DNA of 64,000 nt, from contig DASVDH010000095.1 in the NCBI GenBank assembly GCA_036381195.1, positions 48,528-112,527 on the forward strand, written 5' to 3'. Below are positions 32,887 through 41,617 of the stretch, one piece after another. Origin of the DNA: RSA9 sp036381195. Its GTDB lineage: Bacteria > Gemmatimonadota > Gemmatimonadetes > Longimicrobiales > RSA9. Within the stretch, counting starts at the first letter, position 1, and every line of letters begins with the position of its first letter. The position numbers were made by a program, and so were the translations under genes. The notes under the pieces are model-generated. The model did no database searches and was not told the origin of the DNA. It saw only the letters and a list, made by a program, of their open reading frames with translations.

Positions 32887-34656
32887 ATGCTCCGCGCCCT
32901 CGCCCTCGCCCTCGCTCTCCTGCTCGGCGCCGCAAACGAAGCCGCGCACGGCCAGCAAAGGGGCGCAGGCGCCCAGCCCGACCACTTCGACATCCTCATC
33001 ACCGGCGGGCGCGTGCTGGATGGTACGGGTAACCCCTGGTACCCGGCGGACATCGGGATCCGCGACGGCAGGATCGCCGCCGTCGGCCGGCTCGCTTCCG
33101 CGGGCGCGACCGCCGCGCGCATCATCGATGCCCGCGGCCTCGTGGTCAGCCCCGGCTTCATCGACATCCACTCCCACGCGGACGACGGCGCCAGGGCGGA
33201 GGGTGGACTGCGCGACCGGGATCCCCGCCGCCGCGCCGCGCCGAACCTCGTCGCGCAGGGCATCACGACCGTGGTCGTCAACCAGGACGGCCGCTCGCCC
33301 TGGCCGATCCGCGACCAGCGCCAGCGCCTCGAAGAAGCCGGCATCGGCCCCAATGCCATCCTGCTCGTCGGCCACGGCACCGTGCGCCGCCTCGTGATGG
33401 GCGAGGACTTCCGCCGCCCCGCCACGGACGAGGAGATCCGGCGCATGCGCGCACTCGTCCGCCAGGGCATGGACGAGGGCGCCTGGGGCCTCTCCGCCGG
33501 CCTCGAGTACGTGCCGGGCCGGTGGAGCACGACGGACGAGGTCGTCCAGCTCGTCGAGGAGATCGTGCCCTACGGCGGCGTCTACATCTCGCACGAGCGC
33601 AGCGAGGGCTCCGACCCGATGTGGTACTGGCCCAGCCAGGACGACCCCGGCCCGCCCACGCTGCTCGATGCCGTGCGCGAGACCATCGAGATCGGCGAGC
33701 GCACCGGCGCGACCGTCGTCGCCTCCCACATCAAGGCCAAGGGCGCGCACTACTGGGGCTCCAGCCACGCCGCCATCCAGCTCATCGAAGCCGCGCGTGC
33801 CCGCGGCGTGAACGTCTGGGCCGACCAGTACCCGTACGCCACCACCGGCACCGACGGCTCCACCGTGCTCGTCCCTCGCTGGGCGCTCGCCGGCGCGGAG
33901 ACGGGCGGCACTCCCGTCCGTGCCTCCGGTGGAGACGCGCCCCGCGACTTCGCCGCCGCGCTGCGCCGCACGCTCGCGGACCCGGACGCCGCCGCCCGCG
34001 TGCGGAAGGACATCGCGCACGAGATCTCGCGCCGCGGCGGCGCCGACCGCATCGTCGTCTTCGAACACCCGGACTCCAGCTTCATCGGCGCCTCGCTCGC
34101 GGAGCTCGCCGCGCGCCACCACGTCACGCCCATCGAGATGGCGATCCGGCTCCAGCTCGAGGGGGACCCCGCCCGGCCCGGCGGCGCGCGCCTGCGCGGC
34201 TTCTCGCTCTCCGAGTACGACATCGAGAGCTACGCGGCCAGGCCCTGGGTCGCCACCGCCACCGACGGCGGAATCGCGCTGCCGGAGGACGGCCCCCGCG
34301 TCCACGCCCGCTTCTACGGCACCTTCCCCCGCAAGATCGCGTACTACGCACGTGAACGCGGCGTGCTCTCCATCGAGGACGCGGTCCGCTCGGCGACCTC
34401 GCTGCCCGCGGCGATCCTCGGGCTCCGCGACCGCGGCATGATCCGCGAAGGCTTCCACGCGGACATCGTCGTCTTCGACCCGGAGCGCATCCGCGACACC
34501 GCCACGTTCTTCGAGCCGCATCAGTACCCGGAAGGCATCACGCACGTGCTCATCAACGGGCACTTCGTCGTGGAGGATGGCCGCCTCACCATGCGGCTTC
34601 CCGGTGGCGTCCTCACGAAACCGGCCGCCGCTGTGCGGTCCGCCACCCAGCGATGA
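32887..34656 (+). CDS. Exported N-acyl-D-amino-acid deacylase-type amidohydrolase
   Basis: A 589-residue protein with a signal peptide (MLRALALALALLLGAANEAAHGQ). The amidohydrolase domain shows DILITGGRVLDGTGNPWYPADIGIRDGRI, the metal motif GFIDIHSHAD, and IVVASHIKAKG-type His further on; the end (GLRDRGMIREGFHADIVVFDPERI, INGHFVVEDG) closes the composite beta-sandwich. These are hallmarks of D-aminoacylases, which release D-amino acids from N-acyl derivatives. Secretion suggests scavenging of external substrates. Its stop overlaps the HAD phosphatase start (ATGA). Confidence 0.85.
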   Translation: MLRALALALALLLGAANEAAHGQQRGAGAQPDHFDILITGGRVLDGTGNPWYPADIGIRDGRIAAVGRLASAGATAARIIDARGLVVSPGFIDIHSHADDGARAEGGLRDRDPRRRAAPNLVAQGITTVVVNQDGRSPWPIRDQRQRLEEAGIGPNAILLVGHGTVRRLVMGEDFRRPATDEEIRRMRALVRQGMDEGAWGLSAGLEYVPGRWSTTDEVVQLVEEIVPYGGVYISHERSEGSDPMWYWPSQDDPGPPTLLDAVRETIEIGERTGATVVASHIKAKGAHYWGSSHAAIQLIEAARARGVNVWADQYPYATTGTDGSTVLVPRWALAGAETGGTPVRASGGDAPRDFAAALRRTLADPDAAARVRKDIAHEISRRGGADRIVVFEHPDSSFIGASLAELAARHHVTPIEMAIRLQLEGDPARPGGARLRGFSLSEYDIESYAARPWVATATDGGIALPEDGPRVHARFYGTFPRKIAYYARERGVLSIEDAVRSATSLPAAILGLRDRGMIREGFHADIVVFDPERIRDTATFFEPHQYPEGITHVLINGHFVVEDGRLTMRLPGGVLTKPAAAVRSATQR

Positions 34657-35294
34657 TCATCCTCTTCGACCTGGACGGCACGCTCATCGCCACGCGGCGC
34701 CTCTACCTCGAGTGCTACCGGCGCGCCCTCGCACCCCGCGTCGGCCGCGAGCTCAGCGACGACGAGCTACTCGCCTACAAGCCGCGCTCCGAGATCCGGC
34801 TGCTCCAGGCCATCGCCGGCGAGGCGGCCATCGCCGAGTGCCTCGCCGACTTCCACCGCCACTACGAGGCGCTGCACGACGAGCTCTTCCAGGGCGTCTA
34901 TCCCGGCATCCCCGAGCTGCTGACGTCGCTCCGTCAGCGCCGCCACCCCGTCGGTGTGGTCACCGGCAAGAGCCGCCGCTCCTGGGAGATCACCCTCGCC
35001 CGCGCGCAGCTCGGCCCCTTCGACGTCGTCGTCCTGGACGACGACGTCTCCGCGCCCAAGCCGGATCCCGAGGGCATCCTCCTCGCCCTCCAGCACCTGC
35101 GCGCCGAGCCCGAACGCGCGCTCTACGTCGGCGACAGCATTGGCGACGTGCTCGCCGCCCGCGCCGCCGGCGTGCGTCCCGCCGCCGTGCTCTGGTCCAA
35201 GCGCGAGGAGGAACGCGACAGCTTCGCCGAGCGCGCGCGGAACGAAGGCGCGCTCCTGCTCCGCGAGCCGGCCGAGCTCCTCGCGATCCTCTGA
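34653..35294 (+). CDS. HAD-family phosphatase (phosphoglycolate phosphatase-like)
   Basis: A 213-residue haloacid-dehalogenase hydrolase. Motif I FDLDGTL, motif II VVTGKS, and motif III/IV APKPDPEGILLAL with YVGDSIGDVLAARAAG are all intact; the cap is helical (subclass I). Substrate cannot be assigned; phosphoglycolate or pyrophosphate are possibilities. It is translationally coupled to the upstream deacylase gene, which is an odd pairing of an exported and a cytoplasmic enzyme. Confidence 0.86.
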   Translation: MIILFDLDGTLIATRRLYLECYRRALAPRVGRELSDDELLAYKPRSEIRLLQAIAGEAAIAECLADFHRHYEALHDELFQGVYPGIPELLTSLRQRRHPVGVVTGKSRRSWEITLARAQLGPFDVVVLDDDVSAPKPDPEGILLALQHLRAEPERALYVGDSIGDVLAARAAGVRPAAVLWSKREEERDSFAERARNEGALLLREPAELLAIL

Positions 35295-35636
35295 CCTGGC
35301 GCCCGGCCGGCGCTCCGGCGCGCGGCCCGGCCGGCACGGGGTGCTCCCCGCGGTGGCACCCGCCATCAGTTCCTGAATTGATTTCCCAGACCGGATCGTA
35401 GTTTTCCGGGTTCGACCACCGCACGCACCGCCCGGGTGTTAACCGCTCAACCTTCGTCGGGACAACGAATTATCCCGGTTCGGCCCGACCCTGGTTCGGT
35501 CCTTGCCCTTCCCGCCCGCGGTTTCACGGAGCGTTTCCCCTCGCCGGCGCTGATGGCCTGCCGCAACACCCGCTGACCGGGCGGGCGCGGCGCCATGGCA
35601 GCCGGCCCCGATGACGGGAGTCCCCAGGAGGTGCGC
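35295..35636. other. 342-nt intergenic region
   Basis: No coding frame with convincing composition. It contains GC-rich imperfect inverted sequence just after the HAD stop (about 35303-35340), then a relatively AT-rich stretch (35370-35480) with TTGATT and a TAGTTT at sub-optimal spacing, which probably holds the promoter of the next gene. AGGAGGTG at 35625-35632 is the ribosome site for the ATG at 35637. Confidence 0.4.
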
Positions 35637-36587
35637 ATGCGCTCGAACCACAGATGGAACGGACTCGCCGCCGCGCTGGTCATCGCGGCGGCCGCCGGGT
35701 GTGCGGAGCGGACCCCGTTCGACCCTGCGTCCGCGCACTACCGGCCGCAGCTCGCCGTGGTGCCGGGCCCCATCGTGTTCGACTTCGAGGGCCTCAGGAC
35801 GGGGGAGATCCTCGACGACCAGTTCGCCGACCGCGGGGTCGTGTTCAGCGGGGCCGCCGCCATCGACACCTCGGAGCTCGAGCCCTCGCTCATCGAGCCG
35901 CACTCGGGCATCGCGATGGCGTGGAACTGCCCGAACAACTTCTGCGGCGCGCTGGTCGCGAGCTTCCCGGACGGCGCGATCTCGGTGGGCGCCCATGCGA
36001 CCGGCCTCGAGACCGTCACGCTCACGTGCTTCGACGCCGCGGGCACGCCCCTCGGCAGCGCGGCCACGCCCGGCCGCAACGTGAAGGGCAACGCGGATGG
36101 GCTACCGAACAACATCTTCATCGAGGTGGCCGCGTCGGGCATCGCGAGCTGCTCGTTCCAGTCGGAGAACATGGACAGGACGTTCGCGATCGATGACTTC
36201 ACGTTCACGCCCGCGCCGAAGGAGGTCGTGGTGCGCGTCCAGGTGCAGCAGGGCGCGATCAACCTCGGCTCGCGGGGCCTGCTGGCCGTCGCGATCCTGT
36301 CGGATGCCGGCTTCGATGCGTTTGCCGACGTGAACCTCCAGACGGTCACCCTCGGCGACGGCTCCACGGAGGACACGCCAATGGCCCGGTACCGCAACGG
36401 CAGGTTCCTGGCCAACGGCGAGGACGCGGACGGCGATGGCGACCGGGACCTCGTGATGCACTTCTCCACGCCCTCGCTCGTCAAGAACGGCGACCTGACC
36501 GCGGCCACCACGGAGCTCGTGGTCCGCGGCGCCACGAAGGGCGGGCTCGCGTTCATCGGCTCGGACGAGGTCAGGATCGTGCCGTGA
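35637..36587 (+). CDS. Secreted lipoprotein with FxFEGL-type N-terminal and Ca-binding-like C-terminal domains
   Basis: A 316-residue lipoprotein (lipobox AAAAGC). The N-terminal half begins VFDFEGLRTGEILDDQFADRGVVFSG, a pattern seen in PEP-CTERM and other secreted beta-sandwich proteins. The C-terminal ~115 residues (INLGSRGLLAVAILSDAGFDAFADVNLQTVTLGDG, then DADGDGDRDLVMHFST and GSDEVRIV) match a repeat domain often attached to extracellular proteins, with a DxDxDG calcium-like loop. No catalytic site is visible. A perfect AGGAGGTG ribosome site suggests good expression. Function unknown. Confidence 0.75.
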   Translation: MRSNHRWNGLAAALVIAAAAGCAERTPFDPASAHYRPQLAVVPGPIVFDFEGLRTGEILDDQFADRGVVFSGAAAIDTSELEPSLIEPHSGIAMAWNCPNNFCGALVASFPDGAISVGAHATGLETVTLTCFDAAGTPLGSAATPGRNVKGNADGLPNNIFIEVAASGIASCSFQSENMDRTFAIDDFTFTPAPKEVVVRVQVQQGAINLGSRGLLAVAILSDAGFDAFADVNLQTVTLGDGSTEDTPMARYRNGRFLANGEDADGDGDRDLVMHFSTPSLVKNGDLTAATTELVVRGATKGGLAFIGSDEVRIVP

Positions 36588-36767
36588 GCGCGTAGACAGC
36601 AGCAACGCAACACCCCCATCGGGGCCGGCGTCCGTGCCCGGGCTGGGCCTTCCTTCGCAGCCCAGCGACGCCTCGCAACCCAGTTCGCGGCGCGGCGCCG
36701 GCCCTTCCTCTTGCTTCACCCCCGCGGAACGGCGATTTCTCTTCCGTGGTAGCAGGCGCTGAACCCG

Positions 36768-36773
36768 TACAAT
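36768..36773 (+). promoter_or_regulatory. Candidate -10 of the M1 peptidase gene
   Basis: TACAAT at 36768-36773, 26 nt before the ATG at 36799; no good -35 is present. Confidence 0.35.
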
Positions 36774-36798
36774 CCGAACACCCGGGAGCGTACCCGAC

Positions 36799-38826
36799 AT
36801 GCTGCGCACGGCCCGTCTCCGCGCCCTCGCCACCCTGCTCGCCGCGGCCCCACTCGCGCTCGCCGGCTGCACGCGTGCGGCCACCGGCACGCCGGAGCCC
36901 CCGCTCCGGCCCAATCCCTTCCCGGTGGACCCCGCGCCGTTCCTCGCCCAGAAGCCTCCGCGCCCCGTCCCCTACCCCGTCTTCGAGACGGCGGCGTTCC
37001 GGCGAGCCGTCGAGAACGGCACGCGCACCCGCACGGGCCGCCCGGGGCCGAACTACTGGCAGCAGTACGCGGACTACCGGATCGAGGCCGAGCTGGACCC
37101 CGCGGCTGCGCGGCTCACGGGCCGTGGCACCGTCCGCTACCACAACCGCTCGCCGCACGCGCTACAGCGCCTCGCCGTCCACCTCTACCAGAACGCGCAC
37201 CGCCCGGACGCGATGCGCAACCGCGTCGTGCCCGTCACCGAGGGCATCGAGCTGCACCGGGTCGCGGTGAACGGCCGCGCGCTCCGCCCCCGCGGCCAGG
37301 CCGGCGATGCGTCCGGGTACGCCGTGAACGGCACCATTCTCACGATCCCGCTCAGCGAGCCGCTCCCACCCGGCGGGAGCGTGGAGCTCGAGTTCGCATG
37401 GTCGTTCACCGTGCCCTCGCTCGGCGCGCCGCGCATGGGGCAGGACGGCGAGGTCTTCTACCTCGGCTACTGGTACCCGCAGCTCGCCGTCTATGACGAC
37501 GTCAACGGCTGGCAGACCGACCCGTACATGACCAACGGCGAGTTCTACATGGGCTACGCCGACTACGAGGTCGCGCTCACCGTGCCGGAGGGCTGGCTCG
37601 TCGCCGCGACGGGCACGCTCCAGAACCCGGAGCAGGTGCTCTCCCCTGCCGTGCGCGAGCGGCTCGAGCGCGCGCGCCGCTCGGACGACGTCGTCCGCAT
37701 CGTGACGCCGGAGGACCGCGGCGCGGGACGTGCCACTGCGCGCGGCACGGACGGCAAGCTGACCTGGCGCTTCCGCGCGGAGAACGTGCGCGACTTCGCG
37801 TGGGGCGCGTCGCGGGAGTACGTCTGGGACGCCACCCACGCCATCGTCGGCGACCACGACGCGGACGGGCGGCCGGACACCACGATGATCCATACGCTCT
37901 ACCGCCCCGACCGCGGCTGGACCGAATGGGCCCGCTACGCGCGGCACTCCGTCGAGTTCCTCTCGCGCACGCTATGGCCTTACCCCTGGCCGCACATGAC
38001 CGCGGTCGAAGGGTTGATCGGCGGCGGCATGGAGTACCCGATGATGACGCTCATCGGCGGCGCGCGGGACTCCATCGCGCTGTACTCCGTGACCGTGCAC
38101 GAGATCGGGCACATGTGGTTCCCGATGATGGTCGGCTCGGACGAGAAGCGCTTCGCCTGGCAGGACGAGGGCCTCACCCGCTTCAACCAGTCGCTCGGCA
38201 TGGCGGAGTTCTTCCGCGGCTACGACCGCTTCGCGCAGTCGATGGACTCCTACGCGAGGATCGTGAAGCAGGGCGACGAGGTCGAGATCATGCGGCACGC
38301 CGACCTCTACCCCATCGGCAGCGCGGCCTTCGCGGTGGCCAGCTACGAGAAGACCTCGATCGTGCTCCGCGCGCTCATGGGGGTGCTGGGCGAGGAGACC
38401 TTCTTCCGCGCGCTGCGCGAGTACGGCCGCCGCTGGCGGGACAAGCACCCCACGCCCTTCGACTTCTTCAACACCGTGGAGGACGTGGCCGGCCGCGACC
38501 TGGACTGGTTCTGGACGACGTGGTTCTTCGAAACCTGGACGCTCGACCAGGCGCTCGGCCCCGTCACGCCCGCGGGCGGCGCGCTCGAGGCCGTGATCGA
38601 GGACCACGGGCTCGCGCCCATGCCGGCACGCGTGGTCGTGACCCGCGCGGACGGCTCGACCGAGCGCCACGAGGTGCCGGTCGACGTGTGGTTGAGCGGC
38701 GCCCGCCGCCACGTGCTGCGCATCGCCGCCGAGCCGGCCGTCACCCGCATCGAGATCGACCCGGAACGCTGGTTCCCGGACATCGACCGCGGGAACCAGG
38801 TGTGGATCGCAACGGCGGGGAGCTAG
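36799..38826 (+). CDS. M1-family metallopeptidase, lipoprotein
   Basis: A 675-residue aminopeptidase-type enzyme. The signal ends in a lipobox (APLALAGC). The M1 fold is shown by the N-terminal beta-saddle (YRIEAELDPAAARLTGRGTVRYHNRS), the exopeptidase motif GGMEYP, and the zinc site H434-E435-x-x-H438 with E457 eighteen residues later, followed by the helical superhelix (FFNTVEDVAGRDLDWFWTTWFFETWTLDQA). It trims peptides at the cell envelope. Length is typical for the exported bacterial branch. Confidence 0.93.
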   Translation: MLRTARLRALATLLAAAPLALAGCTRAATGTPEPPLRPNPFPVDPAPFLAQKPPRPVPYPVFETAAFRRAVENGTRTRTGRPGPNYWQQYADYRIEAELDPAAARLTGRGTVRYHNRSPHALQRLAVHLYQNAHRPDAMRNRVVPVTEGIELHRVAVNGRALRPRGQAGDASGYAVNGTILTIPLSEPLPPGGSVELEFAWSFTVPSLGAPRMGQDGEVFYLGYWYPQLAVYDDVNGWQTDPYMTNGEFYMGYADYEVALTVPEGWLVAATGTLQNPEQVLSPAVRERLERARRSDDVVRIVTPEDRGAGRATARGTDGKLTWRFRAENVRDFAWGASREYVWDATHAIVGDHDADGRPDTTMIHTLYRPDRGWTEWARYARHSVEFLSRTLWPYPWPHMTAVEGLIGGGMEYPMMTLIGGARDSIALYSVTVHEIGHMWFPMMVGSDEKRFAWQDEGLTRFNQSLGMAEFFRGYDRFAQSMDSYARIVKQGDEVEIMRHADLYPIGSAAFAVASYEKTSIVLRALMGVLGEETFFRALREYGRRWRDKHPTPFDFFNTVEDVAGRDLDWFWTTWFFETWTLDQALGPVTPAGGALEAVIEDHGLAPMPARVVVTRADGSTERHEVPVDVWLSGARRHVLRIAAEPAVTRIEIDPERWFPDIDRGNQVWIATAGS

Positions 38827-38868
38827 CGGTGACGAGGCGGATGCGGGCCGGGCAGCAGGGCGCGGGGC

Positions 38869-38896
38869 TTGCCGCGCCGCCGGCCGGCCCTATCTT
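38869..38896 (+). promoter_or_regulatory. Candidate promoter of the barrel-cupredoxin gene
   Basis: TTGCCG at 38869-38874 and TATCTT at 38891-38896 have a 16-nt spacer. The position supports the ATG at 38983 rather than an upstream start. Confidence 0.5.
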
Positions 38897-38982
38897 CTGT
38901 GACTGGTCGGATAACGGTTGACCCCACCGCAACGCTCCGGCCCGGGCGCGGCCCGGGCGGGGCCACACCGGACGGAGCCGAC

Positions 38983-40062
38983 ATGCACCTCACGCATCGC
39001 GCGCTGCTCCTCACCTGCGCACTCGGCCTGGCGGCCGGGCCGGCGGGCGCCGCAGCCCAGTCCGTGCTGGAACGCTCGCCGAACCTGGGCGGCGCCTGGG
39101 TTGGCCAGCCCGGCATGCTCTACTTCAACTTCCTGCACCGCTTCAACGTCGGCGACCCGCCGATCCGCAAGGTGACGAACACGCCCACGTTCCTGCTCGG
39201 GGCGGGCCTGCCGGGACACACGATGGTGGCGTTGCAGTACGCGACGAGCTCGCTGGTGGCAGGCCCGACGGAGCCGAACGAGCTGGAGCTGAGCGGGCGC
39301 TGGAGTGCGGTACGGCAGGAGGCGGGCGCGCCGCTGGACGTGTCCGTGCAGGCGGCGTACAACACGGCGGCCGGCAGCCCGGATGCCGAGGTGACGCTGG
39401 CACGGCAGTTCGGGGCGGTGCGCCTGGCCGCGGCGGCGCGCGTACTCGGCCGCGGCTACGACCGGGACACGGCCCGCTACGCCGTCGGCGGCGGCGCGAT
39501 CGTGAAGCTCGGCCGGTACTTCGCGCTGGCGGGAGACGTCGTCTCCCTGCTGGACCGGAGGGAGGACGAGGCGCTGGCGTGGAGCGCGGCGCTGCAGATC
39601 GCGATCCCGTACACGCCGCACACCATCTCGCTGCACGCGGCGAACACGAACACGGCGACGCTCCAGGGCTCGTCGATCGGCCTGGAGGACGCGGATGGAC
39701 GGAGCCTGACGCGTTGGGGCTTCGAGTTCACGATCCCGATCACGCTGTCGCGCTACCTCGGCGGCCGGGCACCGGTCGCGGCGGAGCCGCCGGCCGGACG
39801 GGTCGCCTCCGGCGATGTGGTGCGCGTCGTGATGCGGCAGCTCTCGTTCGCGCCGGCCCACATCGAGGTCGCGGCGGGCACGACCGTGGAGTGGTTCAAC
39901 GATGACCAGCTCGTCCACACCGTGAAGGCGGACGATGGGAGCTGGGACTCGGGCGACATCGCGCCGGGCGGGTCCTGGCGGCACACCTTCGACCGTCCGG
40001 GCACCTACACCTACACGTGCACGCCGCACCCGTTCATGAAAGCAGTGGTGGTGGTGAAATAG
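38983..40062 (+). CDS. Outer-membrane beta-barrel (DUF5777-like) fused to a blue-copper (cupredoxin) domain
   Basis: A 359-residue exported protein with a signal peptide (LLLTCALGLAAGPAGAAAQ). Residues ~25-265 have alternating beta strands and the LYFNFLHRFNVGD start typical of DUF5777 barrels. The C-terminal ~85 residues are a plastocyanin/amicyanin-type domain: VRVVMRQLSFAPAHIEVAAGTTVEWFNDD, then copper ligands His (LVHTV), Cys (YTCTPHPFM), His and Met in the amicyanin spacing C-x-x-H-x-x-M. The fusion suggests electron transfer or copper binding tethered to the outer membrane. ACGGAG precedes the ATG. Confidence 0.8.
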   Translation: MHLTHRALLLTCALGLAAGPAGAAAQSVLERSPNLGGAWVGQPGMLYFNFLHRFNVGDPPIRKVTNTPTFLLGAGLPGHTMVALQYATSSLVAGPTEPNELELSGRWSAVRQEAGAPLDVSVQAAYNTAAGSPDAEVTLARQFGAVRLAAAARVLGRGYDRDTARYAVGGGAIVKLGRYFALAGDVVSLLDRREDEALAWSAALQIAIPYTPHTISLHAANTNTATLQGSSIGLEDADGRSLTRWGFEFTIPITLSRYLGGRAPVAAEPPAGRVASGDVVRVVMRQLSFAPAHIEVAAGTTVEWFNDDQLVHTVKADDGSWDSGDIAPGGSWRHTFDRPGTYTYTCTPHPFMKAVVVVK

Positions 40063-40080
40063 CGCAGGCGGCACCTCCAG

Positions 40081-40117
40081 GGAGGGGCGGCGGGCCGTGG
40101 GAACCCGCCGCCCCTCC
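40081..40117 (+). terminator. GC-rich hairpin after the cupredoxin gene
   Basis: GGAGGGGCGGCGGG (40081-40094) pairs perfectly with 40104-40117 over 14 bp around a 9-nt loop, 18 nt after the stop codon. There is no U-tract. Confidence 0.55.
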
Positions 40118-40333
40118 TGCATCCGGGCAGCCGCTGGCGGGGCCTCGGACCGTGCACCTGGCCCCAGCGGCACCGGCTCCCCGACCGCCATCCCCCGCAC
40201 CCGCCGAACAGGCTTATCGGTGCCTTCGTCGATGCCGCCGCGGCACGCGCTGCCGCCCCCCGGCCGCGCGGCGCGCCGGTCCGCCCCTTGCACACCCCGT
40301 TTCCCGGGTTTCATCCCGCAGGGAGGCTCGGGC

Positions 40334-40597
40334 GTGGGCAAGCAATGGATGATGCTGTGTGCGGCCGTGGCCGGCCTGGCGCTGGCCGGCTGCAGGGTGG
40401 AGCAGACGGAGGAGGCGCGGCCGCCGGAGGTTCAGGTCGAGCCGGGCCAGCTCCCGGAGTACCAGACGGAGCCGGGGCAGGTCGAGGTGCGGCCGGACAC
40501 GCAGCGCGTGGTGGTCCCGGACGTGGACGTCGAACGGCCGGAACAGCAGCCGACCCAGCCGTCGCAGCCCCAGCAGCCGCGGCAGCAGCAGCGGTGA
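40334..40597 (+). CDS. Small Pro/Gln/Glu-rich lipoprotein
   Basis: An 87-residue lipoprotein with the signal MGKQWMMLCAAVAGLALAGC, then a low-complexity tail dominated by Val, Glu, Pro and Gln (RVVVPDVDVERPEQQPTQPSQPQQPRQQQR). No family is recognised; it may be a spacer or cell-surface anchor. The GTG start at 40334 is preceded by GGGAGG at 40321-40326. It has no obvious partner; it stands between the cupredoxin gene and the convergent sugar kinase. Confidence 0.65.
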   Translation: MGKQWMMLCAAVAGLALAGCRVEQTEEARPPEVQVEPGQLPEYQTEPGQVEVRPDTQRVVVPDVDVERPEQQPTQPSQPQQPRQQQR

Positions 40598-40643
40598 TGC
40601 CGGGGAGCCGCGGCCGCACGGGCGCGCGGCGCAGGGCCCGCCA

Positions 40644-41588
40644 TCAGCCGAGCCGGCTCAGGCGGACGGCAGGCAGGAGCGCCTCGTAATCCGGCCGGCG
40701 GATCAGGTCCGCCCCGGCCGCGAGGAGCACGGCCGTTCCCGCGGCGACGGCGCCGCGCAGCGCATCGGGGGGCTCCGCACCCGCCTCCAGCTCAATGAGC
40801 AGCGCGGCGAGGAACGCGTCGCCGGCGCCGACCGCGCTGCCGGCCGGCACCGGGGGCGCGGCGGCGTGCCAGGCGGCGCCGGCCGTGGCGATCACGGCGC
40901 CGTCGGCGCCCAGCGTGATGGCGGCGAGGCCGGGGCCGAAGCGCAGCAGCGCGGAGGCCGCGCGGCCCGCCGCCGCGATGTCGCCCTGCTCGATCTCCGT
41001 CCCCAGCAGCCGGCCGGCCTCGTGGCGGTTGGGCACGAGCAGGTCGCAGCCGGCTTCGGCCGCGAGGCGCAGCGCCGGGGTGTCGCAGTCCGGGACGGCC
41101 CGCGCGCCGGCCGCGCGCGCCATGGCGCCGATCTCCGCGTACAGGTCCGGCGGCAGGCCGGGCGGCAGACTGCCGCAGCAGGCGACCCAGCGCGGCTGGC
41201 GCGCGCGCAGCTCCGCGCGTACGGCCTCCCGCAGCGCCTCCGCGTCCGCCGGCCCGAGTGTGGGCCCGCGCGGGTTGAGCAGCAGGCTGCGGCCGGTCGC
41301 GCGCTCCCACACACCCACGAACAGCCGCGTCTCGCCTGCGATCGGCACCACGCGCAGCGGCGTGCCTTCGGCGGCGAGCATTTCCTCCAGCTCCCGTCCC
41401 ACTCGCCCGCCGAGCGCCGCCATGGCGCGCGCGTCCGCGCCCAGCGCGCGCGCGGCGCGCACGACGTTGATCCCCTGCCCACCCGGCCGGCCCCGGGGCG
41501 TGTCCAGGCGGTTCGCGTCATCCCAGGCGAGCCGGTCGGCCTCGAAGAGGAGGTCGAACGACGGGTTGGGGGTGATGGTCAGGAGCAT
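40644..41588 (-). CDS. PfkB-family kinase (1-phosphofructokinase-like)
   Basis: A 314-residue ribokinase-superfamily enzyme. The MLLTITPNPSFDLLF start and GGQGINVVRAARALGADARAMAALGG segment match 1-phosphofructokinase/tagatose-6-phosphate kinase; the catalytic motif is AVGAGDAFLAALL near the C-terminus with its base Asp. It would phosphorylate fructose-1-phosphate or a related hexose phosphate in the cytoplasm. The substrate-side Lys/Arg are not diagnostic enough to separate these. It lies 29 nt downstream of the NagX-like gene on the same strand. Confidence 0.85.
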   Translation of the reverse strand: MLLTITPNPSFDLLFEADRLAWDDANRLDTPRGRPGGQGINVVRAARALGADARAMAALGGRVGRELEEMLAAEGTPLRVVPIAGETRLFVGVWERATGRSLLLNPRGPTLGPADAEALREAVRAELRARQPRWVACCGSLPPGLPPDLYAEIGAMARAAGARAVPDCDTPALRLAAEAGCDLLVPNRHEAGRLLGTEIEQGDIAAAGRAASALLRFGPGLAAITLGADGAVIATAGAAWHAAAPPVPAGSAVGAGDAFLAALLIELEAGAEPPDALRGAVAAGTAVLLAAGADLIRRPDYEALLPAVRLSRLG

Positions 41589-41617
41589 ACGGGGCGCCGC
41601 TCAGGCGCGCGGCGTCG

